This document shows positions 1 to 11,083 of a DNA stretch of 64,000 nucleotides, piece after piece. Within the stretch, counting starts at the first letter, position 1, and each line of letters opens with the position of its first letter. The stretch comes from Balanoglossus misakiensis (Eukaryota; Hemichordata): NCBI GenBank assembly GCA_040954595.2, contig CM082577.2, positions 18,352,001 to 18,416,000 on the forward strand, written 5' to 3'. The notes under the pieces were generated by a model. It was not told the DNA's origin. It ran no database searches and saw only the letters and a list, made by a program, of their open reading frames with translations. The position numbers were made by a program, and so were the translations under genes.

Positions 1-65
1 TCCGGTTGATGACGTAACACAGGGGTGATCAGGATTTTTGATCTGTCCTGGTCTACGTCACACAG

Positions 66-310
66 GTGGTGATCAGGGCCAGTTCATGTGATAATGACTC
101 TTATGGTGTTGACTGGAACGGTCCTATGCCTTCACCAACATATGGATCATCAACTGAATCTGATGAGGTGGTAGTACCAGGCATCCCACAACAGCTGACA
201 GAAGAATAATGGGAGGAGCTGTGTGTCTTGATAGACCCACTCTCAACGTCAGATTGTCATGGAATTGACATATATTTACAGACACTTAATGTTGTGAATG
301 CCTTTTTAAG
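66..310 (+). CDS. Partial exon of an unrecognised gene, interrupted by TAA
   Basis: A reading frame follows an AG acceptor at 64-65 and runs to a good donor (AAG|GTAGGG at 310/311, phase 2). It encodes an acidic, Pro/Ser-rich stretch (SYGVDWNGPMPSPTYGSS) and then, after an in-frame TAA at 207-209, a segment ending in DIYLQTLNVVNAFL. The amino-acid composition and both splice signals look like a real exon. The GVDWNGP...VP...PL...GIDIYL pattern reminds me of uncharacterised transposon-associated proteins of marine invertebrates and fish, but I cannot name the family. The TAA suggests a decayed copy. The rest of the gene would lie to the left of the window and possibly beyond 311, where I find no continuation. 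Confidence 0.4.
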
Positions 311-689
311 GTAGGGGACTACCCAGACGCAAAGTATTTCGGCCTGTTTCTGATGCCTGTACATTCTCATTCAGCCATCTTGAGTAGTAAATACATTGTG
401 TGTATGCATTAGCTCTTCTCTCCCACTTTATTTGTATGACTGATTTATTAACCTAGGGTTCATAAACAAAAGCCACTCTAAATTACAGGGCTTTCTGTGA
501 TTTCCAAGAGGTTTTCCATGATAATCAATGTTTTACAGCAGCATCAGTAGCTGAATCATTTTTGACAGGAAGTTATGTGAGGGTTTGTCGGGAACAATGA
601 AACCAGAATGGAATAAAATTACATCAAGAATGTTTGATCATACTCTCAAAGGAGGATTTTATTTAAAACAATAACAAGTTCAACAATTG
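311..689. other. No gene seen
   Basis: AT-rich sequence following the donor of the partial exon. I see no open frame, repeat or RNA gene that I can support. Confidence 0.5.
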
Positions 690-1027
690 TTAAAACCCCA
701 TTAGCTGTATCTTTTTTGCATTTTGCCAACCAAAAATATTATCCAATCTTCAGAGATATGTTGTATATTTCTGGCATTAAGCCACATTGCCTTTGAAAAT
801 GTTTCAATACATGGTGATGGATTGGGTCGCTCAAATTCAGGCACTTACGAGTACTCACTGGTGGCGGCCATATTTGGCTTGCAAGCCAAAAATTATTTAT
901 TTGTTTAAACCAATTTTTTGAACACTTTCTGTGGTTACACTTTGGAAAGCATTTTTACAAAAATTGCTTTGACGTCATATCATCATGTAGAAAACAATAC
1001 AAAAAGATACAGCTAATGGGGCTTTAA
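690..1027. mobile_element. MITE with TTAA target duplication
   Basis: Inverted termini (AACCCCATTAGCTGTATC on the left, its near-perfect reverse complement ending GGGGCT on the right) enclose about 330 bp and are flanked on both sides by TTAA (690-693 and 1024-1027). TTAA duplication is the hallmark of piggyBac-type (and Kolobok-type) elements. There is no transposase ORF inside, so this is a non-autonomous element. Its termini differ from those of the intact piggyBac at 22.1 kb, so that element is not its obvious parent. Confidence 0.7.
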
Positions 1028-1231
1028 GTGTAATGTAAAACACAGCATGCACAATTAGGCAGTCTGTAAACATGGCAACACAAACAACATAACTTTCGTA
1101 AGATGTAAAACAAAATGACTGACAATATTTTCACAAAACAGGTTTCAACATTGACTATATCATAGGCATCCGAGGTAGTCTCACCTTTGTCATTTTCACT
1201 ACTGAAGTGCTTTCAGTCCATCCAGTGGTCC

Positions 1232-1795
1232 CTATTAAAGGGGACCTTCTGTTCGAGAGTTAATATTGAACACCTATTGCCTGGCCATGAGGGCCATAGC
1301 GGCCGTTTATTACCCACGAGGGGCTGTGAGTTACCAGAATCACATGCTATTTCCCGAGGCCGCAGGCCGAGGGAAATAGCATATGATTCTGGTAACTCAC
1401 AGTCACGAGGGGGTAAAAACGGCTGCTATGGCCCGAATATAGGCCAGGCTATAGGTGTTTTATAATAAACCTCATGCTAACAGCTGGGAAAATCTTGCAA
1501 TTTTCTCTTGAGGTTGGCACACGACATCTTCCGCGGTGGCCATTGTGTCAGACGACGCGACGCTGATTGACGTGACCGAGTCTGCGCACTCACGCTGGTC
1601 ACGTGACCGGTTTATATTTTTTCTGCTATTTCCCTAGCGGTTCATAGTCGATTCTATTTTCCTATCACATGACGGATTCTGGCGAATCACGGCACAGTAT
1701 TAGCATGAGGTATATTATAATGCAAAATGTGGTATGAAAGTCACATGAAAACCGCCGGTTTCATAAACTTCCATGGTACTGTTCCCCTTTATAAG
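1232..1795. mobile_element. Foldback MITE, nested inverted repeats
   Basis: Outer inverted ends (CTATTAAAGGGGAC at 1232-1245, GTTCCCCTTTATAAG at 1781-1795) surround a second, much longer inverted repeat. Positions 1269-1363 pair with about 1366-1460 almost completely, centred on a GGCCGCAGGCC core. A third pair (CCTCATGCTAA near 1472 and TTAGCATGAGG near 1698) lies between them. There is no transposase. A diverged half copy sits at about 3413-3540, so it belongs to a dispersed family. Confidence 0.65.
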
Positions 1796-2995
1796 AGTTA
1801 AACACTCACTGCATTGCATTTGATAGTTCATAAGAGGCAGACTGGTTAAAAAGTGTACTTGCTGAAAAAATACAACAGAATATCATCCATACTCTCACTG
1901 CCTCCAAATTGCGGCCTTGTAGCAATGTAAACTGTCTGTGATGATGTATCAAATTCAAATTGCTATGCTGTTGTAAGTCTTTCTGATATTCAATGCAATG
2001 TGACCAATAGAGCTTTGTGACATAAGGGAAATATTTGTCAAGAATTTGTACATAAAGCATCCAATTTTACTGAGCAGTTGACTGAGATTTTTGTTAATTG
2101 GAACTAACCAAGGAAAGTAGGTCACAATAGACCCAATGGACTAAACTTCACAGCTCTTTGAGAGAACGTTGGTGCCGAGATTTAGAACGCTACTGGTAAT
2201 CACTATTCTTCGCTATCAAATGACGTCAGACGCGCTCAGACGGCAGTTACGTTCACATTCAAATTTCCAGATGACGGGCAAGTTCAGCAACGTGTACTTA
2301 CGTGGTGCAGACAAAGACTGTGCAGACGAAATGCAATGAGGCTGATGAGGCAACATACCCGATACATGTTATGTGTTTGGTGGTTCTAAAGTAAAAACAT
2401 ACTCGGAAAAACTTTTACTGGATGCCGAAATATTGCTTGCCCGTCATCTGGAAATGACTGCGCCATGGGACACATTGCCAGATCACGTGATTGATAGTAA
2501 AGAATTCAAAGGCACAATTGGAATTAAATAACTTACTCTAACCAATCATTTAACAGCAAACAATAATAGCCACTGCACAGTAAACTGACTGAACTAAACC
2601 TTAAACTTACAATTATGAACTGAACATGTTGGTAAAAACAGAAACATTGCACTTAGCACAAAATGAACGGTTTGAAAAATCTATAACCTGTTAACAATCT
2701 ATTAAGTTACACTTGGAAGTTGGATAACCCATTCTCTCTTTCTGCAAAAGTAAATAGAGGAAAATTATATAAGGAAATACAAAATATTCAAAAACAATTA
2801 TACCTTCAGCTCAGCCAGATTGATAATGCCACATTTTGTAAGGTTAAAATGAAATAAGCAAGTTCAGAATGGCAAAATGGGTGCTGCTTTTATTTCTTGT
2901 GGCCCTGCAAAGTACCAACAATATTTCTAAAACATGCACTACAACTTCGTTCACAAACCTTTAAGACTTGTGGCTACCAGCAACATCACAGGAGG
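1796..2995. other. Gene-poor stretch downstream of the HECT gene
   Basis: Apart from the inverted repeat at 2264-2455 I see no supportable gene. The part nearest 2996 is the 3' flank (probable 3' UTR) of the minus-strand HECT gene. Confidence 0.4.
2264..2455. repeat. Short inverted-repeat element (20-bp perfect arms)
   Basis: ATTTCCAGATGACGGGCAAG at 2264-2283 is repeated in exact reverse complement at 2436-2455, separated by 152 bp that include a short tract of non-repetitive sequence. I find no convincing target duplication, so it is either an old MITE or a simple inverted repeat. Confidence 0.55.
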
Positions 2996-5900
2996 CTACC
3001 ATCGACCATACCCTACTCCCTGTATGGACAAAGTGGAATCAAATGCCTTCTTGAAATCTTCATAAGTTGTGTGACTGATAGGAAGAATAACCTCCTCAGT
3101 GCAAACACCAGGGTCGGGAAGAGGCATTGTGTCCACTATTGCATACTTTACATACATCTTCAGGGGAAGAGACTTTGAACCAGTGATAAACTGCAAAATG
3201 TCACAAATGCCTGGACTGGACTCTGGAAAGAGAAAACAAAATAAAAAAATTAAACTTAAGAAGAAAAGTGAAATTTACTGGGTTACTATGTTGGTTACTA
3301 ATTCACATATTAAAGAACTATACTCATGAACTGATGAGGTCATCTAGGTCATGGCAGACCCACATCAGCAGCTGGCAATGAGGGTGTACCACAAAAATAT
3401 ATGTTTGTGGTAAGGTATTTCCATCGGCCTACGGCTTCGGGGAAATAGCAAGCATGTCTGGCAACTCAAAGTCCCTCGAGGTAATAAACAGGTGTTCTAG
3501 CCCTCATGGCCAGGTAATGTGTTCAATAAAGGATTGACTTCAAGGATATACCCGGTACGGCATCTCTCTCAGCAGAGGTATTACTTTGCATGTTCTTAAG
3601 TTGAACGAACAGAGCTAGCATGAAGTGAGTTACAATGTAGGTTCTCGCCAAAAAAAATTCATGCATCAATACAATAATCTTGTGAATAAGCTACATGTGT
3701 TACTATTCATACCTTTGTCTTCACATTTTTCTTTGACATATCTATGAAAATATGCCATGGATTGCTTCTTTCTCTCATTGTCTTCTGTTTCACCTTCCTT
3801 CAGAGTAATTCTGGATTTCAAAGCATCATATACGATGATTTCTGTAGGTGGAAATACCATTGGTAACAGTTTCGGTGCCTCTGCAATAATACGAAGAAGG
3901 CCGAGTGTCTCTAATCCCCTTCTGACTTGATCCATTTGGATCTTCCTACTGATTAGAATATGATGCTGCATCACTTCAAACACCAAGATACCCTTATTTT
4001 GTTCAGTGACATCAATGTGTGATGCTCCTGAAATGGCCAACATATCACAGAGTTTAGGCCCAATAATCTTCAGGTCATCTTCATTAGCTTCAATGACCTG
4101 GAAATGATAACAATGAGACAGTTGAGAGTCATAAAGAATTAACACGTGTATTACATAGACATTCTTTGATATATTTTTAATAAAAGGAAACATACTGCAC
4201 TCTGTTAAATAAATATTTACTTGTAGTAACTTGTTTTGACATCTATGCTTAAAAGCTACAATTGTAAACAAAATGTAAAGTTTGAAGACTATTGTATAAC
4301 AGCTGGACTGAACTTTGGAGACTACACTTCATTTTCTGAACATGGATATACCATTCATGTAATTTGAAATTTAGGGAATCTTGGGACCACACAGTCTTTG
4401 TCTTGACACTCAAGTGTGGTGTTGGTCAAGTAATGTAAGTAAATTCCATTTTATATTGTGGAATTTGGTGTTTTACTTAGCTGAACTTGTTTTAATCTCA
4501 AACTCATTTTCATTGCCCCCAAATTCAATGTCTTCCAGAAAACAAAATATATACCACTCTGAAGTAGTTAGGTGAATGTTCATGCTCATTTAAGTGCATT
4601 TGAAATGTTAGTAAAGGGAAGTATCAACATGTGAACATGAATTTGTCATGTTTTTCATATGAAGCCTGATGAATTCATTGGTTGTAAGAAACATTTACAT
4701 GATGATATTAAGTATTTGAAGCCAGTTGGTAAACAGTGCTAGAGTGACTGTTAACCAGATAGTCACCCTTGAAGTGTATGCATACCTTTCGCAACGTCTC
4801 CTTCAGTTCATAGTCAGCAATATCATCCAGTGTGAGATGGCTGGCTGCTACGGATATATCACCACAAGATATATATTCTCTAATCGGTTTAGCTACACTG
4901 CTGAAGCCAGGGCCGTAATGTAGCAAGGAGTGGCCAATAATTTTGCCGACAAGCACAAACAGCTCCTGGCTTAGCACAGACTGTTTCAACACCGGCAATA
5001 GGTGGTCTTCTTGTCCTTCAAACAGTGGTTCTTCTGTATTGGAAGTCAATGTTTTGAAGACCAGGTGGAAAAATTCTCGTGATGGTCCACCAACATCAAC
5101 TCCTGGTTCTTCTTCATCAGCAGAAATGAAGGTGATCTTTGGGCGGACGAGGAGGTCAATGTTACCTTTGTAGATGCTAACTACCTGCCTGAAGGGAAAT
5201 TTATCGTCCCTGTTGAAGTAAATCTTGGGAGGTCTCCTATCTACTTTAAGTGTTACTGTTCTCCACTTCTCAAGTATTTCTTGTGAATTGAAGGAAATAA
5301 CACCTCTTACCATTCTGACTGCATCCTTCATTGCCTCGGAAAGGGTCTGCTGCCGACTCATTGACAACTTCAACATCACTATCTAGAAATTAAATTCACA
5401 AGAACCACATATCAGTAATTTGCAGAAAAATAGTTAAGTCACATGATTTAAAGGCTCGGTATCATGCCAACAGATTACGCTACATGAAACATCGCATTTA
5501 GGTGCCTTCATTCAGGTTATGACAAGTGACTGAAACTGATTAATCATGGTAAATTGAAACTTACCCTTATCACCACTTAAGACAAAGAAAGCCATATCAG
5601 CATCTCCACTGCACTCTCTCAGAGTTCTTAAGACAACCTCTCTTGGTACAGATTTTCCAAGAATTTCAGCCAAGGTTTCAGCTTTTCCATCGAACTGCTA
5701 GCTCAAAACAAACATTACAAATTTTATAGGTACACAACAAATAGCGTCAAGGACACAGTGCTCACATTTCACTTGAATTGACATACGAGTGTGTATGATA
5801 CTTTTTTCCTTTTTTGGCTGGGTTGTGCGTTTTGGTGTTCTGCTATGTTATTGTATACTCATTCTGTTTGACTTTTTGACTACATACATACATACATACA

Positions 5901-6348
5901 TACATACATACATACATACATACAAAACTCGTTCTGCCAAAATCATTTGATGTTTATTTCCCCTGTAAGTACTATATGGATTTCCCCCCGTAAGTACTTT
6001 TATCAACAAATAAAATATGTTTTGTTGTACAACAGGTCTAGATCAAATGTGACATTTTGAGAGGATTCAGCCATGGTCCCTCCAACACCTGCAATGTATG
6101 ACAAAATCTGAACCTTGCCAACCTCACCCTTTAACGTAACAATAAATTAAACAATTTACCTGTACTGGTGCTTCAGCTGCGGGGGTTGCTACTTCAGTAT
6201 CAGAACTTTCTTCTTCACTTGTTGATGAATCATCCAGTACAGTCACATTACATGTCTTCTGATGATTTTTCACTCCAGATATAGGTATTTCTTTACCACA
6301 GTGCACACAGGGAACCTTGACAATCCCAGTTGCTGTTGGTTGCTCAAC
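2996..6348 (-). CDS. HECT-type E3 ubiquitin ligase with UBZ-like zinc finger (five exons, 5' end incomplete)
   Basis: Five minus-strand exons join in phase with GT-AG borders: 6348-6160, 5694-5565, 5378-4786, 4097-3713 and 3222-2996 (stop TAG at 2996-2998). Exon 1 has C-x2-C-x11-H-x3-C (PCVHCGKEI...NHQKTC), a UBZ-like ubiquitin-binding finger, then an acidic linker. Exon 2 encodes a small helical CUE/UBA-like segment (VPREVVLRTLRECSGDADMA). Exons 3-5 form a HECT domain: GVDVGGPSREFF, GKIIGHSLLHYGPGF, a long helical C-lobe and the terminal PGVCTEEVILP. The Cys in that last motif aligns with the catalytic thioester Cys of the HTCFNxLxLP consensus (codon at 3101-3103), so the enzyme should be active in ubiquitin transfer. 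The exon 3 acceptor has two nearby AGs, and only the second (after 5379) keeps frame. The architecture resembles the G2E3-like invertebrate family. No start codon is identified, so upstream exons must lie beyond 6348. Confidence 0.85.
3413..3540. repeat. Relict of the foldback MITE family
   Basis: The order of blocks (a GGCC..GGGGAAATAGCA core, then GCAACTCA, then TCGAGG, then CCTCATGGCCAGG, then a TGTTCAAT end) matches one half of the foldback element at 1232-1795, with substantial divergence. It lies in the last intron of the HECT gene. Confidence 0.5.
5881..5924. repeat. (CATA)n microsatellite
   Basis: Eleven consecutive TACA units inside the intron between HECT exons 1 and 2. Confidence 0.95.
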
Positions 6349-7020
6349 CTTTAATTAGGTTGGGTAAAAAACATGGTGTATTGGGTCAAAGATAATAATA
6401 ATAATTAAATAAAGAATTATATAAAAATAATAATTTTAATAATAATAGGTCCGATTTCCACAAAAATTTCACCATAGGGGTATCTTGGCTCAATAAGAAC
6501 AAAAATGATATCCGTTTAGTGATCACATGTTTCTATGGCAACCATTTTGGGGCTGAAATTATGCTTTTTGTGCTAAGAGAGGGTATCACAAGTCAATTTA
6601 CATAATAATTGGTTGGATTTGAACACAAAATCACACTGGCAGTATTTTTGTTCACAAAGAAAACATTTGGGGTTTATTTTCCGAATGCACAATAATAAGT
6701 TGGTGAAATTTGACTTTTCTTTCAAGACAGAGGAACTGCGCATGTGCAGAAAAACTGGCAATGCAGCCTGCCGATTTCCACAGTGTAACTACAAAAAAAT
6801 ACAAGATACAATAGTAAAGTTAAGGAATCCAATCAATCGATTGTTCATGCATTTCCAGACTGTCGACCAGTTTTAAAACATAAATTCTTTGGTATTGCAT
6901 AAACGTTTACCGTCTATTTGTTGTTGTATGACATGGGTTATTGAAGGAAGGCAGTTACAGGACACACTTTACTAAACAAACCTTTAAACAAGCTTAATTT
7001 TTGAAGCTTTGTCGAAGATG
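6349..7020. other. Upstream intron of the HECT gene or flank; no gene seen
   Basis: The acceptor at 6349-6350 shows this is intronic on the minus strand unless the gene is 5'-truncated. There is an ATAATAATA-rich stretch at 6390-6450. Open frames on the plus strand here are short and show no recognisable motif. Confidence 0.4.
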
Positions 7021-7203
7021 TTTATTTTATTTTCATCCAAATCAAGTCACAACAAACTCTCATTGTAACTTTTATACTGATGTGTATCACTAGCTACTTC
7101 ATTTAATTCCGACAACAATTAAATGAAGTTGTAGTGATACACATGAGTATAAAAGTTACAAGGAGAGTTTGTTGTGACTTGATTTGGATGAAAATAAAAT
7201 AAA
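7021..7203. repeat. Long near-perfect hairpin (88-bp arms, 8-bp loop)
   Basis: Positions 7021-7108 read back as the reverse complement at 7117-7203 with only a few mismatches. The loop is CCGACAAC. Transcription from either strand would give a stem of almost 90 bp. It is AT-rich (TTTATTTTATTTTCATCC arm ends). It could be a MITE with almost no interior or a source of double-stranded RNA. It lies on the 5' side of the HECT gene. Confidence 0.85.
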
Positions 7204-9300
7204 GGTAATCATGTTCAAATAATACACTACAGGCAATGAATGTATTTGAATTTTAAAGTTGTATTTATTATCCAATATCACATTAATAACACATGCAATT
7301 ATAAATACAGGCAATACTGTTACAATAAGACAAACCTCACAAGAATCACAATACTATAAAATCAAAATTGGATAAAATTATTGATGTCTCTTGTTTTGGT
7401 TTTCCGAAGCAAGTTATCCTGGTGACCATTAGCTGCAATAATTGTAGCTCTTGTTTTTTTCTGTTGGGTTTGCGAAAAAAAGTTCCGCCAAGATATCATC
7501 AAAATGTCAAAAAAAGGCCTAGATATCGTCAAAATGCTAAAAGAAGGCGGAAAACGCTACAGTTACTGCAGTTAGGTGACCATATGCTCTCTGAAAAAAA
7601 ATAGAAAGAAAATCATTGATCCCATCATGAAAGTTTGGTTTCGGCATGCCTTAATAATTAAACCACATCACACCACACATCAACAGAGCTCTGTCTGTTT
7701 AACACAAGTTTGACCGAAAGACAGAACCCGACGCCAAAATTATCATAGGGTCTCTGAGTGTGAAATGAATACAGAGTCGCATCAGCCCCGGGTGAAGAGT
7801 TCACACGAGAAATTAAACATTATTCCGATTATTTCTAATTCCATCTTAAAAACGCACCTAGGTACATATTTCCATTATTAACTGTTGTCATTACTCTGTT
7901 TTCGCGACATTGATTCCAGAATCTGTGGATATTTCTACACTCAAAAAAACATTACACGATCGCGATTAACGTCGTGAGCGCCTCCGGCCCGCCCGGACAT
8001 GTTTCAAACTCAAAGTCAAAGCGCGTGCGGAAGTAATGTTGATAAATGTTGTCGTTTTTTGCGAAAACAATGTTCAAAACACCAGTTTTCTGAGAGGCAT
8101 TTGCCAACTATTTTAACACCATGTACACACGGACACAACATTGTCAGAAATTACCCACCTCTGAAATAGTTGTAGCCGTACAGCCCGTACGTACATCGAC
8201 CAGGCAAAATCCATCGCGTGAGTCCCAGAGTTTACGTTGCATCTCATGACGTCACATGACCTTTGCCCATAGATCCTCGTTCATAACGTATGTTTATTTT
8301 GAGGAAGAAGTCGGCAAACTGCAACTTTTCATCAACTAATCAGGGCAGGTGTAAGGTTTTGATACAAATAACGTCTGTCACGTGCTCAAATTGCAAAATG
8401 ACCTGTCAAACTAAGCTGCTGACCGATGACATGCGTGCAGCACCGGACGTAGTCTTGCTCCAAGACTGTGTGATACTGAAAATAAAATGCACGTCCGCGT
8501 TACGTATATATAGAACGTCCTGTGGACGCGACGCTAATCACACAGTCTTGCCGATTCTGTAAACGCCCTCAAGTGGTTTTACCAGATTTTGGTAAGTAGC
8601 GGAGAACATTCGAACCTCATATGTCTGTCAATCAAATTAGCGTCGTGTCAACATGAGTTCTATACGCGTACATACCAGGTACAGAATACGCATTTTGGGG
8701 CGTTATCGCGATTTTTGTGCGCTTCTAGATGTTCTACATGCAAATTAACGCCGCTCATGAATATTCATATCAAATATATGTGTGCAGAAACGTACAGTCG
8801 CTTTGCCTGGCGGCGCGTCGTACGAAAGTTCCATTCCTTATCGACAGGCACAGCGACTGCCATAGAGTCTACACCGGACGTCGCGCGATTAGGTCAAAAC
8901 TGGCTGTCGATAGGCGTACAATAAGGTTTGATAAAGGTTCATAACAAAGCTTCGTCGAAGCTTTCTGTTAGCCAAGATTTTAAAAAGCTTTGACAGTAAC
9001 CTTGGTCCAAGGTTTAGCGCAAACCTTGTCTTGTGCTTCGGCACGAAGCTTTGCCAAATCTTTATTGAAAATAAGCTTAGCCAAACCTTTATTGCAAACC
9101 TTCACACAAGCTTTGAGGACACCCAAGCTTGGCCCAAGGTATGGCACAATCGCGTGTGTAGCGCCAAGTCATATGCCACATCCACAGCTTGAAGTCGGGC
9201 TTGAAGCACAATATACGACTGTCCCATCCACCGCTGGCTGCGCTGTGGTGAAGTAGTTGTTCGCGAACGAGGCTGTTGGGCTGTGCATGAATATATTTTA
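7204..9300. other. No gene seen; possible promoter region of the HECT gene
   Basis: CpG-richer sequence from about 7970 to 8920 contains a CRE-type TGACGTCA at about 8249-8256 and GC-rich blocks, and could hold the unidentified first exon or promoter of the minus-strand HECT gene. A 14-bp inverted repeat (CAAGACTGTGTGAT at 8461-8474, its complement at 8536-8549) flanks a TATATATA. I can support no reading frame here. Confidence 0.3.
8935..9150. repeat. Degenerate interspersed AAGCTTTG / AACCTTG motif array
   Basis: Variants of AAGCTTTG, AAGCTTCG and AAACCTTT recur every 12-30 bp on both strands without a fixed period (for example AACAAAGCTTCGTCGAAGC near 8942 and CACACAAGCTTTGAGG near 9104). 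I cannot assign a function. Confidence 0.45.
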
Positions 9301-9382
9301 AAATTACACCTCTCACGCAACAAATGACCAAGACAACTCTCTGGCAGTAAACCGAAGTATTTTAATAAACTCCGCAACTAAA

Positions 9383-9424
<42 letters not shown>

Positions 9425-9653
9425 AAATACATATCTCAAAACCGGGCAGGAGCTTACTCCCCGAGGTGCGCTGCTGACCCAAGAAAGAGTGCAAAGACTG
9501 AGCATGCGCCGAATATTGAAGGAAGGGCTCCCTAGCTAAGTCAAGGTGTAATTAACCCCAATGACACACATTATTAACAAATTACACCTCTCACGCAACA
9601 AATGACCAAGACAACTCTCTGGCAGTAAACCGAAGTATTTTAATAAACTCCGC
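9301..9653. repeat. Split direct repeats of the YR element
   Basis: The 75 bp at 9301-9375 and 9579-9653 appear identical (AAATTACACCTCTCACGC ... AATAAACTCCGC). Between them lies the A2 copy at 9432-9455, whose partner A1 is at 14402-14425 with one mismatch. Confidence 0.85.
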
Positions 9654-9931
9654 CAAGGCTAGAAAACGGCCAGAGAGTTGAAGTCAAATTCTAATGAGAA
9701 AAAAAAAATATAGAAAAATAAAATAATAAAAAAAAATCACAATAAAGAAAGATGATAAAATACATGATGAACTTGCCAACTCTAAGCTGTGGAAGAACAC
9801 TAACATTGCAAAACAGTAAAGGCGAACTGAGGCTGATAAGTTGCTCGGTTCACAATGCGTACATGGCGCTGAGGCCAAGCCCATAGGGGCGTAACTGTAC
9901 CCAGGGAGTTGAAAGTGGCGAAGCGTAAAGC

Positions 9932-11083
9932 TTAACATAACAAGCGATTCATGTACACTAGCAGAGAGGAAAAAAGAAAATGGGAAGGCGACTTGGTAGT
10001 GGCTAACTGAGCCATTCGCTGGGAAACCGTCAAGCGTGTGGACAGGGGTATTTTGACGTAACGTTCATAGGCATTTGACCGCCAATCACCGTGAAGCTTG
10101 ATTAGGTCAGGTGGTACGCCTGCAGCGTGAGCCAGTGAGGCTCCCCCCCTGCGCAAACTGTGAGCAGAGTAGAGACTGCTGTCTTTGCCAACCTTCTTTA
10201 ATAATTTGCTGAGTGCAGATGAAAACGATGAATATGTAAGCGTAACAAGCTTCCCACCCTTGGGGTAAACAAAGGCTGGAGCATCTTTAGCCGATGTAAC
10301 TGATGCCAGCATGCGACGGAGTGCCGACACGGGGCACAAGGGGCTGCCTGGTAAAGCGGCTAACGGTATGAAAAGGGTGCGCTCATGGCACTGCAAGGTT
10401 TTGGACCAACGCACTGCAAGCATAACATGGCTATCTTTAACAACCAAATCCCTACGTGAGAGATGTCGCTTGCAGTCAAAGGAAGTCTTGGAAGGAGGAA
10501 CCAGGTTTGACTTTCTGAGAAAGGCGAAAAAACCGATTAGAATGGCACACCAAACAACGAGTTGGAAAACATCACTAATGTCAATAACTGCTGCCATGTC
10601 CAACAACATGGGAACTGTAATAGGCAACTTCTGAGTGGGCGAATGAACACTACTTTTACGAATGCCGGCCAGCGCTAACTTAAAGCTGAGGCACTCGAAC
10701 CCCTCCAAGTTATAGCCGGTAAGAATGTGCAGTGTCTTAACCCCTGAAATATAATTGGAAATGGACACAGGGCTGCTAAAGGACCTGTTAAGGAACTGTG
10801 CGTAAAGTGCCAAGACTGTGGATGAAGCAGGGAGAGCTTGTAAGCCAAAATGGAGTGTGAAGCTAAGGAAGGAGCGAAACTGGGTATGCAAGTTGTCGAG
10901 AGTCCCCGGACGAAATGCTGCCAAACGAGAGCGCTTCACTTCTTGTCTGAGTAACTCTAGGTCCTGCTGAACATCTGTGGGAAGATTAGAATAAATCATT
11001 AAGAGTGAACAAGGACTCTGGAACAGGGGTTTCCTCGAGAGCACGTCCTCTGGTGAGATCAAAAAAGCAGTCTTGGTATGCAC
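9932..11083 (-). CDS. Tyrosine recombinase of the YR retrotransposon
   Basis: This 383-aa frame overlaps the 3' end of the RT/RNase H frame by about 100 bp in a different frame, as is typical of DIRS-group elements. It begins with a SAM-like helical core-binding region and continues with the catalytic fold. The R-H-R-Y residues are visible: Arg in FFAFLRKSNLVP, HSLRRGGAS (His-x-x-Arg), the LHGDW helix, and the nucleophilic Tyr in YERYVKIP. The enzyme integrates the circular double-stranded cDNA by site-specific strand exchange without target duplication. The reading frame is uninterrupted, so the recombinase alone might still be functional although the rest of the element is broken. The true start may be internal, since the first 30 residues overlap RNase H coding sequence. 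Confidence 0.85.
   Translation of the reverse strand: MHTKTAFLISPEDVLSRKPLFQSPCSLLMIYSNLPTDVQQDLELLRQEVKRSRLAAFRPGTLDNLHTQFRSFLSFTLHFGLQALPASSTVLALYAQFLNRSFSSPVSISNYISGVKTLHILTGYNLEGFECLSFKLALAGIRKSSVHSPTQKLPITVPMLLDMAAVIDISDVFQLVVWCAILIGFFAFLRKSNLVPPSKTSFDCKRHLSRRDLVVKDSHVMLAVRWSKTLQCHERTLFIPLAALPGSPLCPVSALRRMLASVTSAKDAPAFVYPKGGKLVTLTYSSFSSALSKLLKKVGKDSSLYSAHSLRRGGASLAHAAGVPPDLIKLHGDWRSNAYERYVKIPLSTRLTVSQRMAQLATTKSPSHFLFSSLLVYMNRLLC

Noticed and set aside
1187-1465. 92-aa plus-strand frame
   Set aside because: It runs through the arms of the foldback MITE and owes its openness to the palindrome.
2996-3222. HECT C-lobe appearing to lack the catalytic Cys (HTTYEDF read as a mutated HTCF motif)
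   Set aside because: The spacing Cys-x6-Pro fits PGVCTEEVILP seven residues before the conserved Pro, so the catalytic Cys is present and HTTYEDF lies beyond it.
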